A stretch of DNA of 64,000 bases from contig NZ_JALRNF010000009.1 of assembly GCF_030272895.1 (NCBI RefSeq), positions 1 through 64,000 of the forward strand, given 5' to 3'. The position numbers and the translations under genes were made by a program. The notes beneath the pieces were generated by a model. That model saw only the letters and a program-made list of their open reading frames with translations. It was not told where the DNA came from and made no database searches. The number at the start of each line of letters is the position of its first letter. Positions within the stretch are counted from its first letter, which is position 1. This document shows, one piece after another, positions 1 to 8,163 of this stretch. This stretch comes from Pseudomonas sp. BGr12 (GTDB taxonomy: Bacteria; Pseudomonadota; Gammaproteobacteria; Pseudomonadales; Pseudomonadaceae).

Positions 1-89
1 CTGCGCAGCCGATCGCAGGCTTCGCCAGCTCCCACAGTTGCCATTCGATTGCAGGGTATCTGCGGGAGCTGCCGCCAAGCTGCGATCCT
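1..89. repeat. REP-containing repeat, copy 1
   Basis: The first 87 bases recur at 204-290 with only two differences. The unit contains the two convergent halves of a Pseudomonas REP pair (GGCTTCGCCAGCTCCCAC and GGGAGCTGCCGCCAAGCTGC) around a short spacer. The two copies flank a short open reading frame that looks like the tail of a membrane protein. Confidence 0.85.
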
Positions 90-193
90 GGCTGGTGGGC
101 CTGCTGGTGACCTCGCCGCTGTACTACTGGCTGGCCAGCCGCGATTCGGCGTACCGTCGCCGGCAGCGGTCGGCGCAACTGGCGATGCAGTAA
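2..193 (+). pseudogene. C-terminal fragment of an unidentified membrane protein, joined to a REP
   Basis: The frame is open from the window edge to a TAA at 191. From about base 89 it reads like a genuine protein end: a hydrophobic stretch (WLVGLLVTSPLYYWLA) followed by a basic, Arg-rich tail. The part before base 89 is REP sequence, read here as CADRRLRQLPQLPFD and so on, which is unlikely to be original coding sequence. Either a REP has inserted into the last membrane helix of a gene that starts outside the window, or the gene tail was duplicated next to a REP. I do not recognise the family. Confidence 0.3.
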
Positions 194-203
194 TCGGCGG
201 CTG

Positions 204-292
204 CTGCGCAGCCGATCGCAGGCTTCGCCAGCTCCCACAGTTGCCATTCGATTGCAGGGTATCTGTGGGAGCTGCCGCCAGGCTGCGATCGG
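204..292. repeat. REP-containing repeat, copy 2
   Basis: Direct copy of bases 1-87, 203 bases downstream, differing at two positions. It lies between the broken gene tail and the convergent BASS transporter, where REP pairs often sit and can act as transcription or mRNA-end barriers. Confidence 0.85.
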
Positions 293-345
293 CCGCGAAG
301 CGGGCGTAGAACCTGACAACCCGGTGCATCAGACCCACCGTGCGG

Positions 346-1248
346 TCAGCCGCGATCGCGGGACAGGCCCGCGCCTACCGTTGCCGGCTCCTGGCTGCGG
401 CTCACCCACCAGCCAAAGCACGCCGCGGTAAAGAACATGATCAGGCTGTAGATCGCCGCCGGGATCGCCATGGTTGCGTTGTTCAGCAAACTCGGCGCCA
501 GGGCCAGGGCAATGGCCAGGGTGCCGTTGTGGATGCCGATCTCCATGCCGATGGCAATCGCCTGGCGCTTGGGGATCTGCAACAGCCGCGGCAGCCAATA
601 ACCGATGCCCAGGCTCAGCAGATTGAACAGCAGCGCCGCACCACCCACCACCGGGGCGTAGTTGAGGACGGTCTGCCAGTCCTTGACCATCGCCAGGACC
701 ACGGTAAAGGCCAGGAACAACGCGGCAACGATCTTCATCGGCCGCTCCATGCGCGCGGCAAAGCCCGGCGCCAGGCGGCGGATCAGCATGCCGATGGCCA
801 CTGGCACCAGGACGATGGCGAACACCTGCAGCACTTTGGCGAACTGCAGGGGAATGGCCTGGCCGGCCTCCATGAAGTACGCCAGCGACAGGTTCACCAG
901 CAGCGGCATGGTCAGGATCGCGATCAGTGAGTTGACCGCGGTCAACGTCACGTTCAACGCCACATCGCCGTGGGCCAGGTGGCTGAACAGGTTGGCGGTG
1001 GTGCCCCCAGGCGAGGCGGCCAGCAGCATCAGGCCGACGGCCAGGGCCGGGGCCAGACCGAAGCCCTTGGCGATCAAAAAGCAGATAAAAGGCAGCAGCA
1101 GGATCTGGCAGGCCAGCCCGATCACCACCGGTTTGGGAAATTTCACCACCCGGGCGAAGTCGGCCAGGGTCAGGGTCAGGCCCAATCCCAGCATGATGAA
1201 GCCCAGGGCGAGGGGCAGGAAGGCGCTGAGCAATGGCGATGCAGTCAT
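346..1248 (-). CDS. Bile acid:sodium symporter (BASS) family transporter
   Basis: 300 residues, about nine to ten membrane helices, with the BASS/SBF pattern: an N-terminal LALGFIMLGLGLTLTL helix, the crossover region LLAASPGGTTANLFSH (about residues 77-92), and a later IGMEIGIHNGTLAIALAL stretch. BASS proteins take up organic anions with sodium; bacterial members include pantoate and keto-acid carriers. The substrate here is not evident. The start ATG (1246-1248) lies 140 bases from the divergent AraC gene, which may control it. The last residues (about TVGAGLSRDRG) are encoded by a REP half-element, so the native stop was probably lost and replaced by one supplied beyond the REP. Confidence 0.85.
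   Translation of the reverse strand: MTASPLLSAFLPLALGFIMLGLGLTLTLADFARVVKFPKPVVIGLACQILLLPFICFLIAKGFGLAPALAVGLMLLAASPGGTTANLFSHLAHGDVALNVTLTAVNSLIAILTMPLLVNLSLAYFMEAGQAIPLQFAKVLQVFAIVLVPVAIGMLIRRLAPGFAARMERPMKIVAALFLAFTVVLAMVKDWQTVLNYAPVVGGAALLFNLLSLGIGYWLPRLLQIPKRQAIAIGMEIGIHNGTLAIALALAPSLLNNATMAIPAAIYSLIMFFTAACFGWWVSRSQEPATVGAGLSRDRG
350..380. repeat. REP half-element forming the 3' end of the BASS gene
   Basis: The sequence GCGATCGCGGGACAGGCCCG with the following CGCCTACC is the common Pseudomonas REP of the class TAGGCGCGGGCCTGTCCCGC (minus strand). It is translated as the C-terminal tail of the transporter, which stops at 346. Confidence 0.7.
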
Positions 1249-1388
1249 GTCAGGATCTCGCGTAAAGGGATGTGCGCCAGTGTAGGCGAGGATTGCAGCG
1301 GGTGTGGCCGGGCAGCCGCCTGTAAGGTTGTCGCTGGGGGTGGCACTGGTGTAGAACGGCGGTGCACTGATTGAACAAGAGTCCGTCG

Positions 1389-2390
1389 ATGACCGAGCGC
1401 ACCACCTCTTCCCATTGGGCCAGCACTATCGTCCAGTCCCTTGAACTGCAGGGTGTGGATTGTCGTCGGTTGTTCGCCGGGCTGGGCCTGGACTACAGCG
1501 CGCTGAGCGACACCGAGGCGCGCTTCCCCCAGGACGCCATGACCCGCCTGTGGCAACAGGCGACCCTGGTATCCGGCAACCCGGCCATTGGCCTGGGCAT
1601 GGCCCGGGTGGTCAGGCCTTCGGCCATGCACGTGGTCGGCTATACGCTGATGTCCAGCCATTGCTTGCTCGAAGGCATTCACAGCCTGGTGCGCTATCAG
1701 CGGATCATCGGCGAGGCGGCGGACCTGGCCCTGCAGTCCACGGCCCAGGGCTATGAGCTGACCCTGGCGATACAGGGCGACCGCTTGCCCTCGACCCGGG
1801 AGAGCGCCGAAGGCTCGCTGGCCTACTTCCTGGCGTTCTGTCGCTGGCTGGCCTGCCGGCCATTGCAACCGCGACTGGTGCGCCTGCGCGGTGCCGCGCC
1901 GCGTGACTGCACACCCTATCAGGCGGTGTTCCAGGCACCGTTGCAATTCGATGCCGAGCATTACGCCCTGTGCTTTGCCGAGGAAGACCTGCAGGCACCG
2001 CTGCCCGGCGCCAATGCCGAACTTGCCAGGCTGCACCAGCGTTATGCCGACGATTACCTCAGCCGCTACGCCGACGCCCCGGTCAGCCAGCAGGTGCGCC
2101 AGTTGCTGTTCCAGATGCTGCCCCGCGGCGAGCCTAGGCGCGAGGCGCTGGCCCAGGCCTTGTTGCTGTCCGAGCGCACCTTGCAGCGCCGCCTGCAGGA
2201 AGAGGGCAGCAGCTTTCACCAGTTGCTCGACGATACCCGCCGGACCCTGGCCGAACAGTACATGGCGCAACCGGCCTTGAGCCTGCAGGAAATCGGCTAC
2301 CTGCTGGGTTTCTCGGCGCCCAGCACCTTCTTTCGCGCCTTCCGCCGCTGGTTCGACTGCACCCCCAACGAGTACCGGGCCCGCCGCTGA
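1389..2390 (+). CDS. AraC family transcriptional regulator (arabinose-binding-like N-domain)
   Basis: 333 residues from the ATG at 1389, which has AAGAG seven to eight bases upstream; a TTG at 1371 would add six residues. The N-terminal 200 residues match the domain seen in OruR/ArgR-type AraC regulators (segments GLGLDYSALSDTEARFP and HVVGYTLMSSHCLLEGI). The C-terminal 100 residues hold the two AraC helix-turn-helix units, including LSERTLQRRLQEEGSSF and LSLQEIGYLLGFSAPSTFFR. It is divergent from the BASS transporter across 140 bases, so that transporter is its likeliest target. The effector is unknown. Confidence 0.85.
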   Translation: MTERTTSSHWASTIVQSLELQGVDCRRLFAGLGLDYSALSDTEARFPQDAMTRLWQQATLVSGNPAIGLGMARVVRPSAMHVVGYTLMSSHCLLEGIHSLVRYQRIIGEAADLALQSTAQGYELTLAIQGDRLPSTRESAEGSLAYFLAFCRWLACRPLQPRLVRLRGAAPRDCTPYQAVFQAPLQFDAEHYALCFAEEDLQAPLPGANAELARLHQRYADDYLSRYADAPVSQQVRQLLFQMLPRGEPRREALAQALLLSERTLQRRLQEEGSSFHQLLDDTRRTLAEQYMAQPALSLQEIGYLLGFSAPSTFFRAFRRWFDCTPNEYRARR

Positions 2391-2392
2391 GC

Positions 2393-2965
2393 TCAATGGC
2401 TGGCCTGGTACAGCGAACGGCGCGGCTGGGCGAACACCCGTCGCAGCATGGGCTCGAAGAATGCCAGCGGCAGGATTTCGCCGTCCGGGTCGAAGGCGGC
2501 CGCGTCATAGCGGGCACAGAACTCGATGGTGCGCTGGTACTGCGGGTGCTGCTTGAATTGCTCGCGCAGGTGGCGGTCCATGCCCAGGTGGTGGAAGAAG
2601 TAGTAACCCTGGAAGATCCCGTGGTGCTCGATCATCCAGTGATTCTCGGGGCTGACGAAGGGTTTGAGGATCGCCGCGCCGATATCGGCATGGTTGTAGC
2701 TGCCCAGGGTGTCGCCGATGTCGTGGAGCAGGGCGCAGACCACATACTCTTCGTCCTCGCCGGCGCTGTAGGCGAGGGTGGCGGTTTGCAGCGAATGGGT
2801 CAGGCGATCTACCGGGAAGCCACCGAAATCACCTTCGAGCAGGCGCAGGTGGGCCAGGATGCGCTCGGGCAGGCCGGCGGCGAAATCGGGGAAGTGCCGG
2901 GCAATGATGGCCCAGTCTTCGGCGGTGCCGTCGTCCATATGGGTAAAGCGGGCGCGTGCGGTCAT
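2393..2965 (-). CDS. HD-domain protein, possibly a PhnZ-like diiron oxygenase
   Basis: 190 residues from the ATG at 2965, chosen because AAGGAGCC lies just upstream; the open frame extends further but without a better start. It is a compact HD-superfamily protein with His57, the His81-Asp82 doublet, His92, His114/115 and Asp154 as likely metal ligands. Classical HD enzymes are phosphohydrolases. However, the length (190) and the 24-residue step from the first His to the HD pair resemble the oxygenase PhnZ, which cleaves hydroxylated phosphonates. No phosphonate genes are nearby, so the substrate is unknown. It runs convergent to the AraC gene, ending 2 bases after it, and is divergent from the DyP peroxidase. 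Confidence 0.7.
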   Translation of the reverse strand: MTARARFTHMDDGTAEDWAIIARHFPDFAAGLPERILAHLRLLEGDFGGFPVDRLTHSLQTATLAYSAGEDEEYVVCALLHDIGDTLGSYNHADIGAAILKPFVSPENHWMIEHHGIFQGYYFFHHLGMDRHLREQFKQHPQYQRTIEFCARYDAAAFDPDGEILPLAFFEPMLRRVFAQPRRSLYQASH

Positions 2966-3140
2966 TGGCGGCTCCTTGGCCTGGCGGTCGATGGGGTGAG
3001 GATAAGCGGCACCTGAGGTGCGCCCAATCACCGCAGGCGCCAGATTGCTCGCTTTGTTGGCCATTCTGGCTTGCGCATTGCCTTGTCGGTCCGGCGCCCA
3101 GGCAGTAGCATTTGCGTTTTACTCAAGGATTCGATCGCCG

Positions 3141-4019
3141 ATGCAGTTCCAGCCAGGCATTCTCGCCGCCCCCGTTCCCGCCCAGGGCCGTCACCTGTTT
3201 TTCACCCTGCACACGCCGGCGGCCTTGTCGGCTGTACTCGACGCGCTGCTGCAGCAGGTCGACGGCAGCCGCGTGGTGGCCGGTTTCGGCGCGCCGCTGG
3301 TGCAGGCGCTGGGGCGCAGCATCGAAGGCCTGCGCGAGTTTCCGCGCCTGACTGCCACGGTCGACAACCCCTGCACCCAGCACGACCTGTGGCTGTGGCT
3401 GCGTGGCGAGGATCGCGGTGACCTGTGGCTGCTGAGCCAGGACCTGGAAAAACTGCTGGCCCCGGCCTTGCGCCTGGTCGAGGCCACCGACGCGTTCCGC
3501 CACAAGGACGGTCATGACCTGACCGGTTATGAAGACGGTACGGAAAACCCGGTCGAAGACGCTGCTGTCGAGGCCGCTATCGTTGCCGGCGACGTGCCGG
3601 GCCTGAGCGGTTCGAGCTTTGCCGCCTTCCAGTTGTGGCGCCATGACCTGGCCGGTTTCAAGGCCATGCCGCAGACCGAGCAGGACAACATCATCGGCCG
3701 GCGCCTGGAGGACAACGAAGAGCTCGACGACGCGCCGGCTTCGGCCCACGTCAAACGCACCGCCCAGGAGAGCTTCGACCCCGAGGCCTTCATCGTCCGC
3801 CGCTCCATGCCCTGGGCCGACCAGCGCGGTGCGGGCCTGGCGTTCCTGGCCTTCGGTCGTTCCTTCGATGCCTTCGAAGTGCAGCTGCGGCGCATGAGTG
3901 GCCTGGAAGACGGGGTGGTGGATGCCCTGTACCGCTTCAGCCGGCCGCTGACCGGTGGCTACTACTGGTGCCCGCCGATCAATGCACAGGGCTTGGACCT
4001 CAGCGCCCTGATCGGCTGA
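3141..4019 (+). CDS. Dyp-type peroxidase, YfeX-like
   Basis: 292 residues from the ATG at 3141, with AAGGAT about ten bases upstream. It carries the DyP hallmark GYEDGTENP at 129-137 (distal Asp132), the proximal haem ligand His203 in SAHVKRT, and the distal Arg in FIVRRSMPW (220-221). Length and motif order fit class P/B DyP enzymes such as E. coli YfeX. These are cytoplasmic haem peroxidases with broad substrate range, and YfeX has also been linked to porphyrinogen oxidation. No Tat signal or encapsulin-type tail is apparent. It is monocistronic, with REPs downstream. Confidence 0.9.
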   Translation: MQFQPGILAAPVPAQGRHLFFTLHTPAALSAVLDALLQQVDGSRVVAGFGAPLVQALGRSIEGLREFPRLTATVDNPCTQHDLWLWLRGEDRGDLWLLSQDLEKLLAPALRLVEATDAFRHKDGHDLTGYEDGTENPVEDAAVEAAIVAGDVPGLSGSSFAAFQLWRHDLAGFKAMPQTEQDNIIGRRLEDNEELDDAPASAHVKRTAQESFDPEAFIVRRSMPWADQRGAGLAFLAFGRSFDAFEVQLRRMSGLEDGVVDALYRFSRPLTGGYYWCPPINAQGLDLSALIG

Positions 4020-4027
4020 GTAACACT

Positions 4028-4177
4028 GTGGGAGCATCTGTCTTTGTGGGAGCCGGCGAAGCCTGCGATCGACTGCGCAGCAGTCGCAATCCGGTCACCT
4101 CATTGAGTCAGGTGTACTGAGGCGGTCTGGTTTTACGGCCGCTTCGCGCCCGATCGCAGCCTATCGGCAGCTCCCAC
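4028..4177. repeat. Composite REP doublet A (about 150 bp)
   Basis: Bounded by outward-facing GTGGGAGC and GCTCCCAC. Inside are GCCTGCGATCGACTGCGCAG and the segment TGAGGCGGTCTGG..TACGGCC. The same organisation, including the non-REP interior, recurs at 31906-32047, so this is a defined composite unit rather than two chance REPs. A single REP follows about 25 bases later, as in copy B. Confidence 0.7.
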
Positions 4178-4202
4178 AACGTCCGGGCATACCGGGAACC
4201 CT

Positions 4203-4231
4203 TGTGGGAGCTGGCGAAGCCTGCGATCGGC
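4203..4231. repeat. Single REP element
   Basis: TTGTGGGAGCTGGCGAAGCC followed by TGCGATCGG, the standard P. putida-type REP. It lies between DyP and kup, just upstream of the probable kup promoter. Confidence 0.8.
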
Positions 4232-4344
4232 TACACAGGTATAAATAATTTTACGGACTTTTTACGAAGGGCCGCGGCGCATACAGGGATACTGCCCGTG
4301 TATTACCTGATGTTTCAGGCCCTCCGTACCCGAGAAGTCCAGCC

Positions 4345-6246
4345 GTGAGCCAAACCGCATCCGCCGCCACCGCCCATTCCCCCGTAAAATCCTCATCAAT
4401 CAGCCTGCTCATCGCCGCCGCCGGTGTGGTCTATGGCGATATCGGCACCAGTCCGCTGTACACCCTCAAGGAGGTCTTCGCCGGCCACTATGGGGTGCAG
4501 GCCAACCATGACGGGGTGCTGGGCATCCTGTCGCTGGTGTTCTGGTCGCTGATCTGGGTGGTGACCGTCAAGTACGTGCTGTTCGTGCTGCGCGCCGACA
4601 ACCAGGGCGAGGGCGGCATCATGGCCCTGACCGCCCTGGCCCGGCGCGCAGCGGCGCCTTTTCCGCGACTGAGCCGGGTGCTGGTGTTGCTCGGCCTGTT
4701 CGGTGCGGCACTGTTCTACGGCGACAGCATGATCACCCCGGCAATTTCCGTGCTGTCGGCGGTCGAAGGCCTGCAACTGGCCTTCGACGGCATCGGTCAC
4801 TGGGTGGTGCCGATCGCCGTGGTGGTGCTGGTGGCGCTGTTCCTGATCCAGAAACACGGCACGGCGCGCATCGGCATCCTCTTCGGGCCGGTGATGGTGC
4901 TGTGGTTCACCGTGCTGGGCGCGCTGGGCGTTTATGGCATCGTCCAGCGCCCGGAAGTGCTGCTGGCCCTGAATCCGGCCTGGGCGGTGCAGTTCTTCGT
5001 GGTGCATCCGGGCATCGGTGTTGCCATTCTCGGCGCCGTGGTGCTGGCCCTGACCGGCGCCGAGGCGCTGTATGCCGACATGGGCCACTTCGGCCGTAAG
5101 CCCATCGCCCGGGCCTGGATCCTGCTGGTGCTGCCGGGGCTGGTGCTGAACTACTTCGGCCAGGGCGCGCTGATCCTCGGCAACCCTGAAGCGGTGCGCA
5201 ACCCGTTCTACCTGCTGGCGCCGAACTGGGCCTTGCTGCCCATGGTCGGGCTGGCCACCCTGGCGACCATCATCGCCTCCCAGGCGGTGATTTCCGGCGC
5301 GTTCTCGCTGACCCGCCAGGCCATCCAGCTGGGCTATGTACCGCGCATGTTCATCCAGCACACCTCCAGCCAGGAGCAGGGCCAGATCTACATCAGCATG
5401 GTCAACTGGGCGCTGATGGTCGGCGTGGTGCTGCTGGTGATCGGCTTCGAGTCGTCGGGCGCCCTGGCGGCCGCCTACGGGGTGGCGGTGACGGGCACCA
5501 TGCTGATCACCACCTTGCTGTCGGCGGCCGTGGTGTTGCTGCTGTGGAAGACCCCGCGCTGGCTGGCCGTGCCGCTGCTGCTGGGCTTCTTGCTGGTCGA
5601 CAGCCTGTACTTTGCCGCCAACGCGCCGAAGATCTTCCAGGGCGGCGCCTTCCCGGTGATCGCCGGTATCGCCCTGTTCATCCTGATGACCACCTGGAAG
5701 CGCGGACGCAAGATCATCGTCGAGCGTCTCGATGAGTCGTCATTGCCGCTGCCATTGTTCATCGCCAGCATCGCCGCGCAACCGCCGCACCGGGTCCAGG
5801 GCACGGCGGTGTTCCTCACCGCCCGCGCCGATGCCGTGCCCCATGCGTTGCTGCACAACCTGCTGCACAACCAGGTGCTGCATGAGCGGGTGGTGTTGCT
5901 GACCGTGGTGTCCCAGGACCGCCCGCGGGTCCCGGACAGCGAGCGCTTCGAGGTACAGGACTTCGGTACCGGCTTCTACCGGGTCAACCTCAACTTCGGC
6001 TTTATCGAAGAGCCCGACGTGCCGGCCGCCTTGCAGCTGTGCCATGTGCCGGCGCTGGATTTCAGCCCGATGGGGACGACCTACTTCCTCAGCCGCGAGA
6101 CGGTCATCCCGACCAAGCGCATCGGCATGGCGCGCTGGCGCGAAGCGCTGTTCGCCTTCTTGCTGAAGAATGCCAACAGCAACCTCAAGTACTTCAACCT
6201 GCCGCTCAACCGGGTGATCGAGTTGGGGACCCAGGTAGAGATGTAG
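4345..6246 (+). CDS. kup: Low-affinity potassium transporter Kup
   Basis: 633 residues from a GTG at 4345 with GAGAAG eight bases upstream. The KUP/HAK signature [19 protein letters not shown] sits near residues 28-46. About twelve membrane helices follow, then a soluble C-terminal domain of about 170 residues, as in E. coli Kup (622 residues). It takes up K+ (and Cs+) with protons across the inner membrane. Its last 41 bases overlap the convergent LysR gene. No K+-responsive riboswitch was recognised in the leader. Confidence 0.95.
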   Translation: MSQTASAATAHSPVKSSSISLLIAAAGVVYGDIGTSPLYTLKEVFAGHYGVQANHDGVLGILSLVFWSLIWVVTVKYVLFVLRADNQGEGGIMALTALARRAAAPFPRLSRVLVLLGLFGAALFYGDSMITPAISVLSAVEGLQLAFDGIGHWVVPIAVVVLVALFLIQKHGTARIGILFGPVMVLWFTVLGALGVYGIVQRPEVLLALNPAWAVQFFVVHPGIGVAILGAVVLALTGAEALYADMGHFGRKPIARAWILLVLPGLVLNYFGQGALILGNPEAVRNPFYLLAPNWALLPMVGLATLATIIASQAVISGAFSLTRQAIQLGYVPRMFIQHTSSQEQGQIYISMVNWALMVGVVLLVIGFESSGALAAAYGVAVTGTMLITTLLSAAVVLLLWKTPRWLAVPLLLGFLLVDSLYFAANAPKIFQGGAFPVIAGIALFILMTTWKRGRKIIVERLDESSLPLPLFIASIAAQPPHRVQGTAVFLTARADAVPHALLHNLLHNQVLHERVVLLTVVSQDRPRVPDSERFEVQDFGTGFYRVNLNFGFIEEPDVPAALQLCHVPALDFSPMGTTYFLSRETVIPTKRIGMARWREALFAFLLKNANSNLKYFNLPLNRVIELGTQVEM

Positions 6247-7147
6247 CAGCGGATGTGTCCCGTGCTTCACGGGCGAATTCGACAAAGGCCCTGAGCGCCG
6301 CCGGCACATGCCGGCGGCTGGGGTAGTACAGGTGCAGGCCGGGGTAGTAGGGGCACCAGTCCGCCAGCACCTGCACCAACCGGCCATCGGCCAGCTGTTC
6401 CCAGACCATGTCCTCGAACACGTAGGCCAGGCCCGCGCCGCGCAGGGCCGGGTCGACCATCAGGCCGACATCGCCCAGTACCAGCGGGCCTTCGACGTCG
6501 ATTTCCAGGGCAATGCCGCCACGCTCGAATTCCCAGCGATAGAACGCGCCGCTGGGAAAGCGGTGGCGGATGCACGGCAGGCCGCGCAGGTCTTCCGGCC
6601 GTTGTGGTAGCGGATGCCGGGCGAAGAAGGCCGGAGCAGCGACCACCACCGAACGCAGGTAGGGGCCGATGGCCAGGGAGATCATATCGGCCTGCAGGCG
6701 TTCACCGAAGCGCACCCCGGCGTCGAAGCCAGCGGAGACGATATCCACCAGCGCATCGTCGCTGACGATGTCCAGGGTGATGTCCGGGTAGGCCGCCAGG
6801 AACCGGCTCGCCAGCGGCAGCAGGATCAACTGCGCGGCAGCGCGGCCGGCGCTGATGCGCAGGGTGCCCGAGGGCTTGTCGCGCAGGTTGTTGAGGTCTT
6901 CGAGGGCGTCATCGATATCGCGAAATGCCGGCTTGAGCCGTGCATACAAGCGCTCTCCGGCTTCGGTCAGGGCCACGCTGCGGGTGGTGCGGTTGAACAG
7001 GCGCACGTCCAGCCGGGTTTCCAGGGCGCGCAAGGCATGGCTCAGTGCCGAGGGCGAGACGCCCAGGGCGATCGCCGCCTTGCTGAAATTGAGGTGCTCG
7101 GCGATGCACAGGAAGATCGACAGGTCGGCGGCGGAAGGCGCTTTCAT
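6206..7147 (-). CDS. LysR family transcriptional regulator
   Basis: 313 residues with the LysR winged helix at 8-66 ([32 protein letters not shown] split across helix and recognition helix) and a type 2 periplasmic-binding-like effector domain after residue 90. The small extended C-terminal tail ([17 protein letters not shown]) overlaps the end of kup antisense. It is divergent from an SDR oxidoreductase over 128 bases that contain an ATGTGA..TCACAT inverted repeat, so it probably controls that gene and itself. Confidence 0.9.
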   Translation of the reverse strand: MKAPSAADLSIFLCIAEHLNFSKAAIALGVSPSALSHALRALETRLDVRLFNRTTRSVALTEAGERLYARLKPAFRDIDDALEDLNNLRDKPSGTLRISAGRAAAQLILLPLASRFLAAYPDITLDIVSDDALVDIVSAGFDAGVRFGERLQADMISLAIGPYLRSVVVAAPAFFARHPLPQRPEDLRGLPCIRHRFPSGAFYRWEFERGGIALEIDVEGPLVLGDVGLMVDPALRGAGLAYVFEDMVWEQLADGRLVQVLADWCPYYPGLHLYYPSRRHVPAALRAFVEFAREARDTSAATSLPGSPTRSPG

Positions 7148-7170
7148 TAGTGAATATCCCTCACAAACCC

Positions 7171-7196
7171 ATGTGAAATTATTGGGATTATCACAT
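7171..7196. promoter_or_regulatory. Putative LysR operator between LysR and SDR genes
   Basis: Inverted repeat ATGTGA (7171-7176) and TCACAT (7191-7196), with partly matching inner bases. It sits 24 bases upstream of the LysR start and 80 bases upstream of the SDR start. LysR regulators commonly bind such interrupted dyads in divergent promoters. Confidence 0.5.
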
Positions 7197-7275
7197 CAAC
7201 CCGCCGGATTTACAGTGACGTCAACACATCGACAAGGCCCTGCACCGTGCAGGGTCGATGACAGGAGACGTTAGC

Positions 7276-8106
7276 ATGCGTACTTGGCTGATTACCGGAG
7301 CTTCCCGTGGATTTGGTGCACTGATCGCGGCAAAGGCGCTGCAGGCTGGCGATGCGGTCATCGCCAGCGCGCGCAAGCCTGAAGACATCGAGGCGCGGCT
7401 GGGGGCGCATCCCAACCTGCTGGCGGTGCGCCTGGATGTCACCCGCCAGGAGCAGGCCCACCAGGCCGTCGCCGAAGGCATCAAGCGCTTCGGGCGCATC
7501 GATGTACTGGTCAACAATGCCGGCTTCGGGGTGCTGGGCGCGGTGGAAGAAACCAGTGCCGAAGAAACCGAGCGCCTGTTCGCCACCAACGTCTTCGGCG
7601 TGCTCAACGTCACCCGTGCAGTACTGCCGCACATGCGTCGTCAGCGCAGTGGGCACATCATCAACATCTCGTCGATCGGCGGCTATCAGGCCTACATGGG
7701 CTGGGGCGTGTATGGTTCGACCAAGTTCGCGGTAGAAGGCATCAGCGAAGCACTGCACCAGGAGCTGGCGCCGCTGGGTATTCATGCCACGGTGGTGGAG
7801 CCGGGCTTCTTCCGCACCGACTTTCTCGACGAGCAGTCGCTGGTCAAGACCGCCCTGGAGCTGCCGGACTACGACGAAACGGTGGGAGCCATGCGCCGCT
7901 TCGCAGCAAACGCCAACCATGCCCAGCCGGGCGATCCGGAGAAGTTCGCCGAGGCCATGCTGACCCTGGCCAACATGCCGACCCCGCCACTGCGCCTGGC
8001 GCTGGGCAGCGACACGCTGGCGCGGATCAGCGAGAAAAACGCCTTCGTGGCCTCGGAACTGAAACGCTGGCACGCCCTGTCGATGTCGACCGACTTCAAC
8101 GACTGA
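7276..8106 (+). CDS. Short-chain dehydrogenase/reductase (SDR)
   Basis: 276 residues from the ATG at 7276, preceded by AGGAGACG. Classical SDR motifs are present: TGASRGFG (7-14) for the nucleotide, NNAG (80-83), Ser132/133, and the catalytic YGSTK (Tyr146, Lys150). The variable C-terminal half gives no substrate. The divergent LysR gene is its likely regulator. A bidirectional terminator follows. Confidence 0.9.
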   Translation: MRTWLITGASRGFGALIAAKALQAGDAVIASARKPEDIEARLGAHPNLLAVRLDVTRQEQAHQAVAEGIKRFGRIDVLVNNAGFGVLGAVEETSAEETERLFATNVFGVLNVTRAVLPHMRRQRSGHIINISSIGGYQAYMGWGVYGSTKFAVEGISEALHQELAPLGIHATVVEPGFFRTDFLDEQSLVKTALELPDYDETVGAMRRFAANANHAQPGDPEKFAEAMLTLANMPTPPLRLALGSDTLARISEKNAFVASELKRWHALSMSTDFND

Positions 8107-8120
8107 GCAGTGCCCTGAAA

Positions 8121-8151
8121 CGAAAAAACCGGCCTTGCGCCGGTTTCTTCG
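8121..8151. terminator. Bidirectional intrinsic terminator
   Basis: Stem AAACCGGC/GCCGGTTT with a four-base loop, flanked by A-rich and T-rich runs (GAAAAAACC..GGTTTCTTC). It lies between the convergent SDR and MFS genes and can stop transcripts from both sides. Confidence 0.8.
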
Positions 8152-8163
8152 TTTGCGGGGTTA

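Larger units (their letters stand above)
4020..4344. other. Intergenic region with composite REP element and kup leader
   Basis: This 325-base gap holds a composite REP element (4028-4177), a single REP (4203-4231), and then an AT-rich stretch (TATAAATAATTTTACGG at 4240-4256) that probably carries the kup promoter. About 90 bases of leader follow. No coding sequence is credible here. Confidence 0.7.
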
